Shown: positions 35,633-44,563, counted from the stretch's first letter. The stretch: 64,000 bases of DNA from Streptohalobacillus salinus (GCF_003201605.1 NZ_QJJR01000001.1:275037-339036), one strand, 5' to 3'. Notes: a model not told the origin generated them from the sequence alone. A program made the numbers and translations.

Positions 35633-38563
35633 ATGGAAGCACGCATAGACGAATTAAGATTAGGGCTAACCAAAGGTTTTATTGACCGTGATTCCCCGTA
35701 CGGTGGTAGCTTTGAACCTGAGCTACTTGTCAATGAAAAAGCAACAAAACAAATGGTTTTAACAACCATGCTCGAAGAGTTAAAAGCTGCTGAAGGTTTC
35801 ATGTTTGCGGTAGCCTTTATTACAGAGAGTGGTCTGCAAGCGTTAAAGGCACATTTATTTGATTTACATAACAAAGGAATCAAAGGACGCATTTTGACGT
35901 CTACCTATAACTATTTCAATCAACCGAAAATCTTTAAAGAATTGCTTAAATTGAAAAATGTTGAGGTGCGCATTACAACAGTCGAAGGCTTTCACTCAAA
36001 AGGATACATTTTTGAACACCAATCTTACCGTTCACTGATTGTAGGGAGTTCGAATTTAACAGCTAGTGCTCTAAAGGTAAACTATGAGTGGAATATAAAG
36101 TTAACCTCGCATGAACATGGCTCAATTGTTGGCTATTTTAATGATCAATTTGAAACAATGTGGCAAGATGCTCAGCCCTTAACTGAGATATGGATCAAAC
36201 GGTATCAAGAACTGTACCTCATCCAGCACGATCAGAAGGTGGCAGAGTTTCCAGCGAGTTATCAGACGAATAAAGTTGAAGATGCACTAAAGGTTATCCC
36301 GAATCAAATGCAAAGCCAAGCGCTCGAAGGGCTCAGAGCCATTCGTGAGAAGGGTGCGAAACGCGGCCTTATCGTCTCAGCGACGGGGACCGGTAAAACG
36401 TACTTATCTGCATTTGATGTGAGGCGTTTCAAACCAAAACGCATGTTATTTATCGTCCACCGGGAACAAATACTCACGAAATCGATGGAGGATTACCGCC
36501 GTGTTTTAGGAGGCGCTGAATCGGATTTTGGCTTACTTACGGGTACTAAGAAAGATTTGAACGCACGTTATTTGTTTGCGACGATTCAAACCATTTCGAA
36601 ACAAGAAACACGGGAGCAATTTCATAGCGCTGCATTTGATTACATATTAATTGATGAATCACATCGGGCCGGAGCGAATACGTACCAATCGATTATTAAT
36701 TATTTTCAGCCTGAGTTTTTACTCGGCATGACAGCAACCCCGGAGCGGTCGGATGGCTATAATTTATTTGAACTTTTTCATTATAATATCGCCTATGAAA
36801 TCCGACTTAAAGAAGCACTAGAAGAAGATTTACTTGTACCCTTTCACTATTTTGGCGTGACGGAATTAATGGCACCGGATGGTCATGAGCTTGAGCTTTC
36901 AATTAATGATTTAAGTTTGGATCATCGGGCAAAACATATTGTTGAAAAAATCAATTATTATTCGCATGCGGGTGACACCCGGTGTGGTTTAATGTTCTGT
37001 CAAAGTAAAAAAGAAGCGCATGCGTTATCAGGTGCTCTCAATCAACAAGGATTAAAGACAATTGCATTGACCGGTGATAGTTCGCAAGAAGAACGAACCA
37101 TGCAGGTGAATCGATTAGAAGCGGGTCGACTTGATTATATTTTGACGGTTGATATTTTTAATGAGGGGATCGATATTCCAAAAATTAATCAAGTCGTCAT
37201 GCTTAGACAAACAGATTCCAGTATTATCTTCATCCAACAGCTAGGACGAGGCTTAAGAAAACATCATCATAAGGCGTTTCTAACCGTCATCGATTTCATC
37301 GGTAACTATGAAAATAACTATTTAATTCCTGTCGCCCTATATGGTGATTACCGCTTTAATAAGGATCGGTTACGAAAACAGCTCGTTGAAGGAAGTCGAT
37401 CGATTCCAGGTGAGTCAACTATTAATTTTGAAGCAATTGCTGAAACGCGCATTTTTAATGCAATTGACCAAAAAAACCTAAGTTTAAAAAAAGATTTAGA
37501 TGATGATTATGTCCGTTTGAAAAATAAATTAGGAAAGCAACCGATGATGATGGATTTCGTTAATTACGGATTTCGTGATCCGATGTTGTATGTTAGGTAT
37601 GGGAAATCTTATTACAATTACGTGAAAAAGCAAGAAAAGTTCACAACTGAAATTTCAACGGATGCAAAGATTATTTTAGAAAAGCTAAGTGAACATGTTT
37701 TAGACGGGGTTAGACCCCACGAAGCTGTGTTAATGGTGTTACTATTAGACAAAGTTGCTGTATCTGACGATGACTTCGATCAACAATTAATCCGCCTTGG
37801 TTTACCAGCACTCACGAGCGCTACAAGGGCATCCGTTGTGCAAAATGTAAATTTACGTTTTGCGAGAGAAAAACACAAGTCACAAATGATAGCAATTGAA
37901 GCACGTTACGGCATCACGATGGTTGTGTTTGATGAGGAAGATTTACAATACAAGCGGCATCAAGATTTCGATCGCTTATTAAATGAAGAAGATTTTGCAC
38001 GTTATTTAGCTGATCAAGTGACCTTTTGTTTACATCGTTATCAAGAACAACGGAGTGAAAGCCAGTTAATTGATGGGTTTTTACTTTATCAAAAGTATAC
38101 TCGAAAAGATGTATTTCGAATTTTAGGCTTTTCAGAGAATCCAGTTGCGCAAAATGTTGGCGGCTATCTTGTGAGTCAAGATAAGCGCTTTTGTCCGATT
38201 TTCGTTAATTATCTTAAAGAAGAAGGGATAAGTGAAACGACGAAATATGACGATCAATTTATTACACCTGAATTGTTGCAGTGGATGTCTAAGTCTAATC
38301 GTCGTCTTTGCTCACCAGATGTTGATGCAATTTACCACCATCACAAACACCAGATGCGCTTGCCATTGTTTGTGAAGAAGCATAACGATGAAGGGGCATC
38401 GTTTTATTATTTAGGTGATGTTGAACCGGTGCAAACATCGTTTGAAGAAACGAACATGGAAAAGGAATCAATGAAAATGGTGCCAGTGGTTAAGATGTTG
38501 TTGAAATTAAAACAGCCGGTGGAGCGCAGCTTGTATACGTATATCACTAAAGAAAGTCATTAA
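35633..38563 (+). CDS. PLD nuclease-superfamily II helicase-DUF3427 protein
   Basis: 976 residues. A phospholipase D-like domain (about 45-185) has FHSKGY (H121, K123) and GSSN, the HKD-type nuclease core. A superfamily II helicase follows: Walker A SATGTGKT (K255), motif II DESH (D341), motif III GMTATPERSD and motif VI QLGRGLRK. The last 400 residues, including helicase-following repeats such as YQKYTRKDVFRILGF, match the DUF3427 region of this protein family. Related proteins are often listed among restriction or defence-associated helicases, but the function is not established. It stands alone on the plus strand, converging with a Nudix gene. Confidence 0.9.
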   Translation: MEARIDELRLGLTKGFIDRDSPYGGSFEPELLVNEKATKQMVLTTMLEELKAAEGFMFAVAFITESGLQALKAHLFDLHNKGIKGRILTSTYNYFNQPKIFKELLKLKNVEVRITTVEGFHSKGYIFEHQSYRSLIVGSSNLTASALKVNYEWNIKLTSHEHGSIVGYFNDQFETMWQDAQPLTEIWIKRYQELYLIQHDQKVAEFPASYQTNKVEDALKVIPNQMQSQALEGLRAIREKGAKRGLIVSATGTGKTYLSAFDVRRFKPKRMLFIVHREQILTKSMEDYRRVLGGAESDFGLLTGTKKDLNARYLFATIQTISKQETREQFHSAAFDYILIDESHRAGANTYQSIINYFQPEFLLGMTATPERSDGYNLFELFHYNIAYEIRLKEALEEDLLVPFHYFGVTELMAPDGHELELSINDLSLDHRAKHIVEKINYYSHAGDTRCGLMFCQSKKEAHALSGALNQQGLKTIALTGDSSQEERTMQVNRLEAGRLDYILTVDIFNEGIDIPKINQVVMLRQTDSSIIFIQQLGRGLRKHHHKAFLTVIDFIGNYENNYLIPVALYGDYRFNKDRLRKQLVEGSRSIPGESTINFEAIAETRIFNAIDQKNLSLKKDLDDDYVRLKNKLGKQPMMMDFVNYGFRDPMLYVRYGKSYYNYVKKQEKFTTEISTDAKIILEKLSEHVLDGVRPHEAVLMVLLLDKVAVSDDDFDQQLIRLGLPALTSATRASVVQNVNLRFAREKHKSQMIAIEARYGITMVVFDEEDLQYKRHQDFDRLLNEEDFARYLADQVTFCLHRYQEQRSESQLIDGFLLYQKYTRKDVFRILGFSENPVAQNVGGYLVSQDKRFCPIFVNYLKEEGISETTKYDDQFITPELLQWMSKSNRRLCSPDVDAIYHHHKHQMRLPLFVKKHNDEGASFYYLGDVEPVQTSFEETNMEKESMKMVPVVKMLLKLKQPVERSLYTYITKESH

Positions 38564-38637
38564 ATGAAGCAACGTGATTTTGCTGAAGGAATAAAAAATC
38601 GTGCCCGTGTTGGTAAATAAATGAAGAGATAAAAAAC

Positions 38638-38675
38638 AGAGACGAATGGATCACAGTTGTGATCCATTCGTCTCT
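38638..38675 (-). terminator. Perfect 18-bp terminator overlapping the Nudix gene end
   Basis: Bases 38638-38655 pair perfectly with 38658-38675 around a two-base loop. On the minus strand it is followed by GTTTTTT, so it mainly ends the maf-Nudix unit. The last codons and stop of the Nudix gene lie inside the stem. Confidence 0.9.
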
Positions 38676-39067
38676 TTCTGTAAGGCCTCGACAATTGGAA
38701 GATCAGCGGGTGCCCAGTTTAGTGTTTCTAAATAGTCCGGTTTAAGCCAGATAACTGCCGAGTGTTCAAGTGCCGAAGGCATTCCATGCTTTAATTTCGC
38801 TTTAATTGCGGTTAGGTTGATGGTGAAGGTAGGATAATCATAAATAACTTCTTGGAAGATTTCATCTGCGAGTTCTACTTCACACGATAATTCTTCTTTT
38901 ATCTCACGTTTTAGTGCCGTGAAGGCATCCTCACCAACTTCTACTTTCCCACCTGGAAACTCCCAAAGTTTAGGTAGTTTCATCGTAGCTGAACGCAAGG
39001 CACAAAAAATTTCATTGGCTTCATTTTCAATGACTGCAGCAACGACGTGGACATGATTTCTACTCAT
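38651..39067 (-). CDS. MutT-like Nudix pyrophosphohydrolase
   Basis: 138 residues from ATG 39067, chosen because AGGGAGGG lies six bases upstream. The Nudix box reads GGKVEVGEDAFTALKREIKEEL, with RE and EE metal-binding residues intact, but the glycine normally two places after EE is serine (EELS). The preceding CALRS...LPKLWEFPGG is typical of 8-oxo-dGTPase/(deoxy)nucleoside triphosphate pyrophosphohydrolases. It should clean damaged nucleotides. It lies 45 bases after maf on the same strand, a second house-cleaning enzyme. Confidence 0.88.
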   Translation of the reverse strand: MSRNHVHVVAAVIENEANEIFCALRSATMKLPKLWEFPGGKVEVGEDAFTALKREIKEELSCEVELADEIFQEVIYDYPTFTINLTAIKAKLKHGMPSALEHSAVIWLKPDYLETLNWAPADLPIVEALQKETNGSQL

Positions 39068-39112
39068 AACGAGCCCTCCCTTTTTAGTTGTAATCTCTTT
39101 AAACAAGCTAGA

Positions 39113-39685
39113 TTAATCGGTTGAAAATTCAGCTTCAAATGCTACTAAAGCACGACAGAGTTTGCCTACGGGTAAACCAACAACCGTCGTGTAATCACCA
39201 TTGATTTTTTCTACAAACCGTGCAGCATATCCTTGAATGCCATAACCACCAGCCTTATCATAAGGGTCGTCTGTCTCAATATAAGTATCAATTTCCGCCT
39301 TTGTTAAGGGGAAAAAGGTTACTTCTGTCCGTTCGACGAGTAGCTTTTGCTTCGTTTTACTACGAATCAGTACCCCAGTATAGACAACATGAGTCTGACC
39401 GCTTAGCGCTTGTAACATCGTGAATGCTTCTTGTTTATTATTAGGTTTTCCAAAAATGATTTGCTTGTAACTAACGACGGTATCAGCGGTAATAATCACT
39501 TCATCGTCAGATAAAAAAGGTAAAAAGGCGGCTTTTAATTTTACGAGTGCAGAAACCTTCTCGATCGGGTCTCTAGTTTTGATCTTAGATTCATCAACAT
39601 CAGGTGTCCGTATACTAAAGGTAAGACCAACCTGTTCTAATAACTCTTTTCTTCTTGGTGAAGTTGATCCAAGTGTTAATTTCAT
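39113..39685 (-). CDS. maf: Maf family nucleoside triphosphate pyrophosphatase
   Basis: 190 residues from ATG 39685, with GAAAGGAAAG upstream; a TTG eight codons earlier has no such site. The Maf motifs are present in order: STSPRRKELL, ADTVVSYK, ALSGQTHVVYTGV, YDKAGGYGIQG and INGDYTTVVGLPV. Maf proteins hydrolyse non-canonical or excess nucleoside triphosphates (dTTP/UTP type) to monophosphates and in bacilli are linked to division arrest. First gene of the maf-Nudix unit. Confidence 0.93.
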   Translation of the reverse strand: MKLTLGSTSPRRKELLEQVGLTFSIRTPDVDESKIKTRDPIEKVSALVKLKAAFLPFLSDDEVIITADTVVSYKQIIFGKPNNKQEAFTMLQALSGQTHVVYTGVLIRSKTKQKLLVERTEVTFFPLTKAEIDTYIETDDPYDKAGGYGIQGYAARFVEKINGDYTTVVGLPVGKLCRALVAFEAEFSTD

Positions 39686-39872
39686 CGTCTTTCCTTTCTT
39701 GTTGCTCAATGGATTTAAGTATCAGACTGGCTAGTTATCGCTCCAACTTACACTATAGCATAAATATCTCCATTTTTCTGTGACTGTAGATGCTATTTTT
39801 ATAATATTGGCTTGTTGTAGGTCTAAAGTGGGAATAGTAAAGTATTAAAATTGAATAAGGCGGGTGAAGTCA

Positions 39873-40640
39873 ATGTACAAGCAGCACCGGTTAATATCAC
39901 TCATACTCACGTTTTTATTGATGACCCTTGTGGGCCTTTTTCGGTACAGCAGTGGTTACTTAGCACAAATTGATCTCATTATCATTATTGGAGTGATTAT
40001 CCTTAGTTTGTTCTTGAGTTGGCGTCAACTCTTTTTGGTAGCACTAATGATCATCTTAGTTGTTGGTTTCAGTTTAATTTTCCTTACAGATCAGACCTTT
40101 TCAAATCAATTTGATTTGATTCAAGAACATGTGTTGCTCTCGGCAACTATTTTGTTGATTTGGGTAATCTCGGCCGTTGTTAAACAGCGGGAAAAACGGT
40201 ATTTTGAACAGGCGTTACGTCTGAAAACACTAGAAAAATTTCAAGGAACAACCGAATTATTAACCGAAGCTGAATTTAAATCTCGGGTGCACCTTATCCA
40301 AAGTGGGACCAGCCGTCGTCAGGAACATAATACAGTGGTCATCGTCAATGTGCATAGTAAAACATTCACAAAAAATGCGATGCACCACTACATTAGTGAT
40401 GTTTTGCAACATACGATACGTGAAGAATACGACCTAATCATGCGCAATCACGCAGGTCACTACATTATCTTTTTACAAAATGCTAATAAAGCAGGCGTTG
40501 AAAAAGTTGCAGAACGATTTTTTGCAGCGATTCGACCGCATCTAAATGAAATCGATTTACCTGTAACCTATACCTGCTATGGCGAAGAAGATTTTGACTT
40601 TGATACATTGACCCCAATTAAAGTAGGTGATGACAGATGA
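39873..40640 (+). CDS. Membrane protein with degenerate GGDEF domain, YdaK-like
   Basis: 255 residues from ATG 39873; the frame is open from GTG 39864, but AAGGCGGGTG fits the ATG better. Four hydrophobic segments in the first 115 residues precede a GGDEF-like domain. The catalytic motif is lost: aligning to DLxxRxGGDEF gives DLIMRNHAGHYI, so it cannot make c-di-GMP. The I-site region reads REEYD, one residue longer than RxxD, so binding of c-di-GMP is possible but unproven. In Bacillus subtilis the comparable YdaK is a c-di-GMP receptor controlling the ydaJKLMN exopolysaccharide operon. Its stop overlaps the glycosyltransferase start. Confidence 0.8.
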   Translation: MYKQHRLISLILTFLLMTLVGLFRYSSGYLAQIDLIIIIGVIILSLFLSWRQLFLVALMIILVVGFSLIFLTDQTFSNQFDLIQEHVLLSATILLIWVISAVVKQREKRYFEQALRLKTLEKFQGTTELLTEAEFKSRVHLIQSGTSRRQEHNTVVIVNVHSKTFTKNAMHHYISDVLQHTIREEYDLIMRNHAGHYIIFLQNANKAGVEKVAERFFAAIRPHLNEIDLPVTYTCYGEEDFDFDTLTPIKVGDDR

Positions 40641-41869
40641 TTTATCTATTGTATGTCATCATGGCGTTCTTTTGGTTGATGTTAATCTATTACTCAGTCT
40701 TGACGCTTGCTGGTGTTTATCGTCGTTTAAAGAAAGTTGATGATCAACCGTTGGCATTGTATCCATCGGTCGCTGTGCTCATTCCTTGCTATAATGAAGG
40801 GGTCGTTCTTAAAGAAACGTTAGAAGCTATGAGTCAACTGAATTATCCTGGAGAGCTGAACATCTATGTACTTGATGATCAGTCAACAGATAATACAAAG
40901 GCTATTGCACAGGCATTCATGACAACCTTCAGTTTCATACATTATTTGCTAGTTCCCGTGACAAAACATAAAGGAAAGTCATCAGTATTAAATTATGGAA
41001 TAGCGGTGACGACTTCTGAATACTTTTGTGTTTTCGATGGAGATAATCAACCAGAACCCAATAGTGTCATGCGACTCGTACATGAAGCGGAACGAACGAA
41101 AAAGGCAGGGGGTGCCGTGGGTTACGTAAAAACATTTAATCAAAGCAAAAACTTATTAACGCGGATGATCGGTTTAGAATTTCAAGTCTTCCAACTGTTA
41201 ATGCAGAGCGGTCGTTATCAATTGTTTAAAACAGGAGCACTCGCAGGAACAAATATGTTATTAAAGCGATCCGTGTTAGCAGAAGCAGGCGGTTATGATC
41301 CAGTTGCACTAGCAGAGGATGCAGAGTTGACTGTTAGAATTGCAGCCTTAGGTTACTTACTACCGGTTGTTCACCATTCACGCACCTGGGAACAAGAGCC
41401 CGAACAATTACGAGCATTAATAAAACAACGCACACGGTGGTTGAGTGGTAACTTGTATTTATTGGAAAAGTCGCTTTACCAATTTAAATTTTGGAAAGGT
41501 CGAACGTTTGTGCATTCGATGCAACATATCCTCACCTATCTAGTCTTTATCGTCTTTCTAGCGATTAGCAATGTATGGTTTATCTTAGGGCTAATCGGTT
41601 ACCCGTTACCCGTTGTTGGGACACCCTTACTGCTCATCTGGTTTTTAAGTTATGTGGTATATACGGCCCAAATTATTAGTGCAATGGTACTTGAATCAAC
41701 CCTGACGCCGAGAAATGTGGCCGTTGGTATGATCATGTATTTTACCTATGCACAGTTGTTTTTGATTTTACTATTCAAAAGTTTATTTCAGTACATCACA
41801 AGCCGCTTACGCCGGAAAACAATTCAATGGGACAAAACAAAGCGTTACAATAAAGGTGATGTTCAATGA
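40637..41869 (+). CDS. Processive GT2 glycosyltransferase, YdaM/BcsA-like exopolysaccharide synthase
   Basis: 410 residues. One N-terminal membrane segment, a GT-A domain with PCYNEG, VLDDQSTDNT, the metal-binding DGDN, the acceptor-site AEDAEL and the processivity motif QRTRW, then about three C-terminal membrane segments. This pattern defines membrane synthases of cellulose, hyaluronan, PNAG and similar polymers. The sugar used is not readable. Start and stop overlap the neighbouring genes by four bases each (ATGA), so three genes are translated as one unit. Confidence 0.92.
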   Translation: MIYLLYVIMAFFWLMLIYYSVLTLAGVYRRLKKVDDQPLALYPSVAVLIPCYNEGVVLKETLEAMSQLNYPGELNIYVLDDQSTDNTKAIAQAFMTTFSFIHYLLVPVTKHKGKSSVLNYGIAVTTSEYFCVFDGDNQPEPNSVMRLVHEAERTKKAGGAVGYVKTFNQSKNLLTRMIGLEFQVFQLLMQSGRYQLFKTGALAGTNMLLKRSVLAEAGGYDPVALAEDAELTVRIAALGYLLPVVHHSRTWEQEPEQLRALIKQRTRWLSGNLYLLEKSLYQFKFWKGRTFVHSMQHILTYLVFIVFLAISNVWFILGLIGYPLPVVGTPLLLIWFLSYVVYTAQIISAMVLESTLTPRNVAVGMIMYFTYAQLFLILLFKSLFQYITSRLRRKTIQWDKTKRYNKGDVQ

Positions 41870-42861
41870 AAAAACTTGGTTTAGTTGTTATCGGACTTGG
41901 AGTGATTTTTGTGAGCCTCTTTTATCTATATCAACAATTTGTTAGTAAAGTAGAAGATCCTCGCCAGGTCATTAAAGAATATTACTGGGATGACACATCC
42001 GGTATTCGAATGTATCCTGATCATGACACATTTCTAGTTGAATCACTGGGACAATATCTTTTGCTAATGGTTTATTTGGATGATCAAAAAGCTTTTGATG
42101 AAGCCTATACAATAATTGATGACTTATATCGAGAAGATGACTTTATAAAATGGCGTTTAAAAGATACCAGTGCGGATGCAGTTGTAGACACATATCGCAT
42201 CAGTGAAGCCCTATTTAAAGCGACAGAGGTTTTTGACGATGCTTCTTATGCATCAATGGGGTTATCGTTCTTACGAACGATTAAAATGCACCATCAAAAA
42301 CAAGGGATAATTAGTGATTTTTATGACTGGGCGTATCAATTACCTGGTGATACCATGCACTTGAGTTATCAAAATGTACCGATGTTAAGGACCTTAGATT
42401 TAGATTTAACGGTAACTAAACAGTTGTTTAATCAAGCAGAAGAAAAGCCATTTTTTAAAGAAGTCTACATTATCTCTCAATCATCCTTGCATGTGACCAA
42501 CGAATTAACGGTTAATTTGATTGATCAATTGTTAACAGCGATTAGCTACGTAGACTTATTTCAAGAAACTCCGGCAACTTTTCATGAATGGCTAATGAAT
42601 CAGTTAGCTGAAAATAATCGTCTAACCGGTTTATATTACCGTGATACATTAGAAGAAGCAGTCGACTATGAAGCAAGTGCAGTAAATAGTTTAGCGCTGA
42701 TATATTTTAATAAAACGGAAGAAAAAACCTATGAAAAATTGATGTATGAGAAAGTAATTGAGCAGTTACAAAATCATGAAAAAAATAATTATCAAGATGT
42801 TCATGCTTTTGATTTCTTATATTTACACCTGGCTATAGAGATCTACCAAGCAAATCAATAG
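41866..42861 (+). CDS. GH8-like exopolysaccharide-modifying hydrolase, YdaJ-like
   Basis: 331 residues with an N-terminal membrane segment (about 5-23) and an all-helical domain. The segment DTFLVESLGQYLLLMV (E59) resembles the general-acid motif of GH8 (SEGxGYGMxLAV), and TSADAVVDTYRISEALFKA (D104/D108) resembles the second conserved acidic stretch. GH8-like partners such as BcsZ and YdaJ trim the polymer during export. Similarity is distant and the catalytic pair is inferred. Last gene of the three-gene operon. Confidence 0.7.
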   Translation: MKKLGLVVIGLGVIFVSLFYLYQQFVSKVEDPRQVIKEYYWDDTSGIRMYPDHDTFLVESLGQYLLLMVYLDDQKAFDEAYTIIDDLYREDDFIKWRLKDTSADAVVDTYRISEALFKATEVFDDASYASMGLSFLRTIKMHHQKQGIISDFYDWAYQLPGDTMHLSYQNVPMLRTLDLDLTVTKQLFNQAEEKPFFKEVYIISQSSLHVTNELTVNLIDQLLTAISYVDLFQETPATFHEWLMNQLAENNRLTGLYYRDTLEEAVDYEASAVNSLALIYFNKTEEKTYEKLMYEKVIEQLQNHEKNNYQDVHAFDFLYLHLAIEIYQANQ

Positions 42862-43057
42862 GTGATCTCACGATTACAATAGCTAAAGCTAAAGCATAAA
42901 GAAAAGAGAAGCAAAACTGTGCTCGTTTTTGCGGACAAAAAGATAGCCTAGTTGAAGAGACAAAACAAAAGATTGACGAAATTTACGGATAGCTATTTTC
43001 TAGCTGTAAAAATTATTGTATAATTAAAACGTTACCAATAGTTGTAACTGGGAGAGT
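42862..43057 (+). other. Intergenic stretch after the exopolysaccharide operon
   Basis: No gene seen. It holds short AGCTAA repeats near 42880-42895, a weak GCAAAA/TTTTTGC hairpin near 42911-42933, a TATAAT at 43019-43024 and a GTTAC/GTAAC hairpin at about 43031-43048. The TATAAT has no good -35 box but could start a transcript of about 80 bases ending at the next terminator. Confidence 0.4.
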
Positions 43058-43113
43058 TGGCTGATTAGCTGCACCATTCGTGGTCGTGTTAATCAGCTAT
43101 TTTTTTGTTAGCG
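43058..43113 (+). terminator. Strong terminator with UUCG-type loop
   Basis: GCTGATTA and TAATCAGC form the outer stem, ACCA-TTCG-TGGT the tip, with a partly paired centre, followed by TATTTTTTT. It ends either the exopolysaccharide operon (200 bases upstream) or a short RNA starting near 43031. Confidence 0.85.
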
Positions 43114-43261
43114 CTTTATCAAATGTCTGCAAAATAGGCGTGAGTTTGTATAAAGGGGTTGTTTTATCATTAAGGCGGATCTAAGTTAACCACTTGTTAC
43201 GGACTGTCATGGTATGATTATGATTAGGTCCATCAGTTTTTTGAAGGGAGACGATTATTAT
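43114..43261 (+). other. Upstream region of the SHOCT-domain gene
   Basis: Two adjacent TATGAT-like hexamers near 43211-43224 may be -10 boxes for the next gene; the -35 is unclear. AAGGGAG near 43242 is the probable ribosome binding site. Confidence 0.35.
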
Positions 43262-43615
43262 ATGACTCAACGTTACCGTGTTAAACCTAGTAAAGGTCAG
43301 TCAATGTTTGGATTTATAGTAGGATTAATGTTTGTTGTTTTAGGGTTTGTGCTCGTCGTGCCTACTTTTGGCGGCTTCGGTATAATCTGGTTGTTGGTAT
43401 CGATTGGTATTACGATCATGCATGGGATCAATGCTTTTAGTGAAAAAGGCGTTGCTACCCACCAAGTCGACGTCCAATCTTCTAAAGATATCATGGATCA
43501 AGAAGGCGGATACGATCAAAAGATTCGGCAGTTACATAAGCTAATGCAAGACGGGATTATTTCAGAAACCGAATATGAAAGCAAGAAACGCGAGCTATTA
43601 AATGAACAATGGTAA
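43262..43615 (+). CDS. Two-segment membrane protein with C-terminal SHOCT domain
   Basis: 117 residues from ATG 43262, which follows AAGGGAG; the frame is open from 43214 but no site supports an earlier start. Two hydrophobic segments lie at about 15-35 and 38-56, and the last 35 residues (QKIRQLHKLMQDGIISETEYESKKRELL) are a SHOCT motif, an oligomerisation module found on many membrane and toxin-like proteins. Function unknown. A terminator follows. Confidence 0.8.
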   Translation: MTQRYRVKPSKGQSMFGFIVGLMFVVLGFVLVVPTFGGFGIIWLLVSIGITIMHGINAFSEKGVATHQVDVQSSKDIMDQEGGYDQKIRQLHKLMQDGIISETEYESKKRELLNEQW

Positions 43616-43636
43616 GTGCTGGAGAGAAATCATTTA

Positions 43637-43676
43637 AGGTCAAGACTTGAAAGGTAGTCTTGATCTTTTTTTCTTT
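43637..43676 (+). terminator. Rho-independent terminator after the SHOCT gene
   Basis: AAGGTCAAGACT pairs with AGTCTTGATCTT (43637-43667) with an 8-base loop, then a run of T. Confidence 0.88.
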
Positions 43677-43909
43677 TAAAAAAGCTGAAATCATCACACA
43701 TTCTTAAAGGTACTAGTAGTGTGTGACTGTCAGGAATTTCTACCATAAAGACACTTTTGGTTGAAAAACAGCTGTGTTTTGTCTAAAAAGGGTTCGATTG
43801 GTACGGTTATTAACATAAAGAGCCACTTTTTAGAACAATGACCGTATTGCTAAATTGGATTAAACTTTAGTTACCGCGGAATACTAAAGGATCCGATTTA
43901 GGGGATTTT

Positions 43910-44401
43910 ATGATGGAACAAGATTTTAATCAATTACTTAATGATTTTGAGCCGATGATGTATCATTTATTAAAGAAATATCATGTGCGTGATGGTGAAG
44001 GTGAGTTTTATCAAGAATTAGCGATTGTTTTGTGGCAAGCAAGTTTAACCTATCAAGAAGAGAAGATGAAGTTTTCAACTTATGTCTACAGTAAAATGCA
44101 GTTTCATTTAATTGATTTATTTAGAAAAGAGGAACGTGCCCGCAATAAAATTGAGGCCTATCAACAACATCTGCGCAGTGACCTTAATCAATCGAGTCAG
44201 AATGATTATGATCCTACCTTTGTTGAAAAGATCAAAGCTATCTTAACTGACAACGAGTGGCTCTGGTTTGAGGGACAGATATTAAAAGGCCAAACACTCG
44301 TTGAAATAGGAAATGACCATCACGTAACAGCAAATGCCATCCGTCATTATAAACGTAAAGCTGTCTGTAAGTTACGTGATGCTATCCGAAAAGAACGCTA
44401 A
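43910..44401 (+). CDS. Sigma-70 family RNA polymerase sigma factor, orphan
   Basis: 163 residues. A sigma region 2 (FYQELAIVLWQASLTYQEEKMKFSTYVYSKMQ then LIDLFRKEERARNK) and a region 4 (WLWFEGQILKGQTLVEIGNDHHVTANAIRHYKRKAVCKLRDAI) are seen, with no region 1 or 3. The size and layout match small alternative sigma factors such as ComX/SigH-like competence regulators or YvrI-type factors. No anti-sigma gene is adjacent. ATG 43910 or 43913 follows AGGGGA. Targets unknown. Confidence 0.87.
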   Translation: MMEQDFNQLLNDFEPMMYHLLKKYHVRDGEGEFYQELAIVLWQASLTYQEEKMKFSTYVYSKMQFHLIDLFRKEERARNKIEAYQQHLRSDLNQSSQNDYDPTFVEKIKAILTDNEWLWFEGQILKGQTLVEIGNDHHVTANAIRHYKRKAVCKLRDAIRKER

Positions 44402-44563
44402 TTAAACAGGGGGTCAGGTGGTGGAGAGATGTGATAGGAAGGCGAAGGCTTGTTGATAGGGGCTAGCGTGAAAAGGAATGGGTGCAAATGCGCCTAAACG
44501 AAAAGCGGTGATGTTTTTTTAAAAAGCTACCACAAATAATAGGTTAGCCGGTTAATTCTTGCT

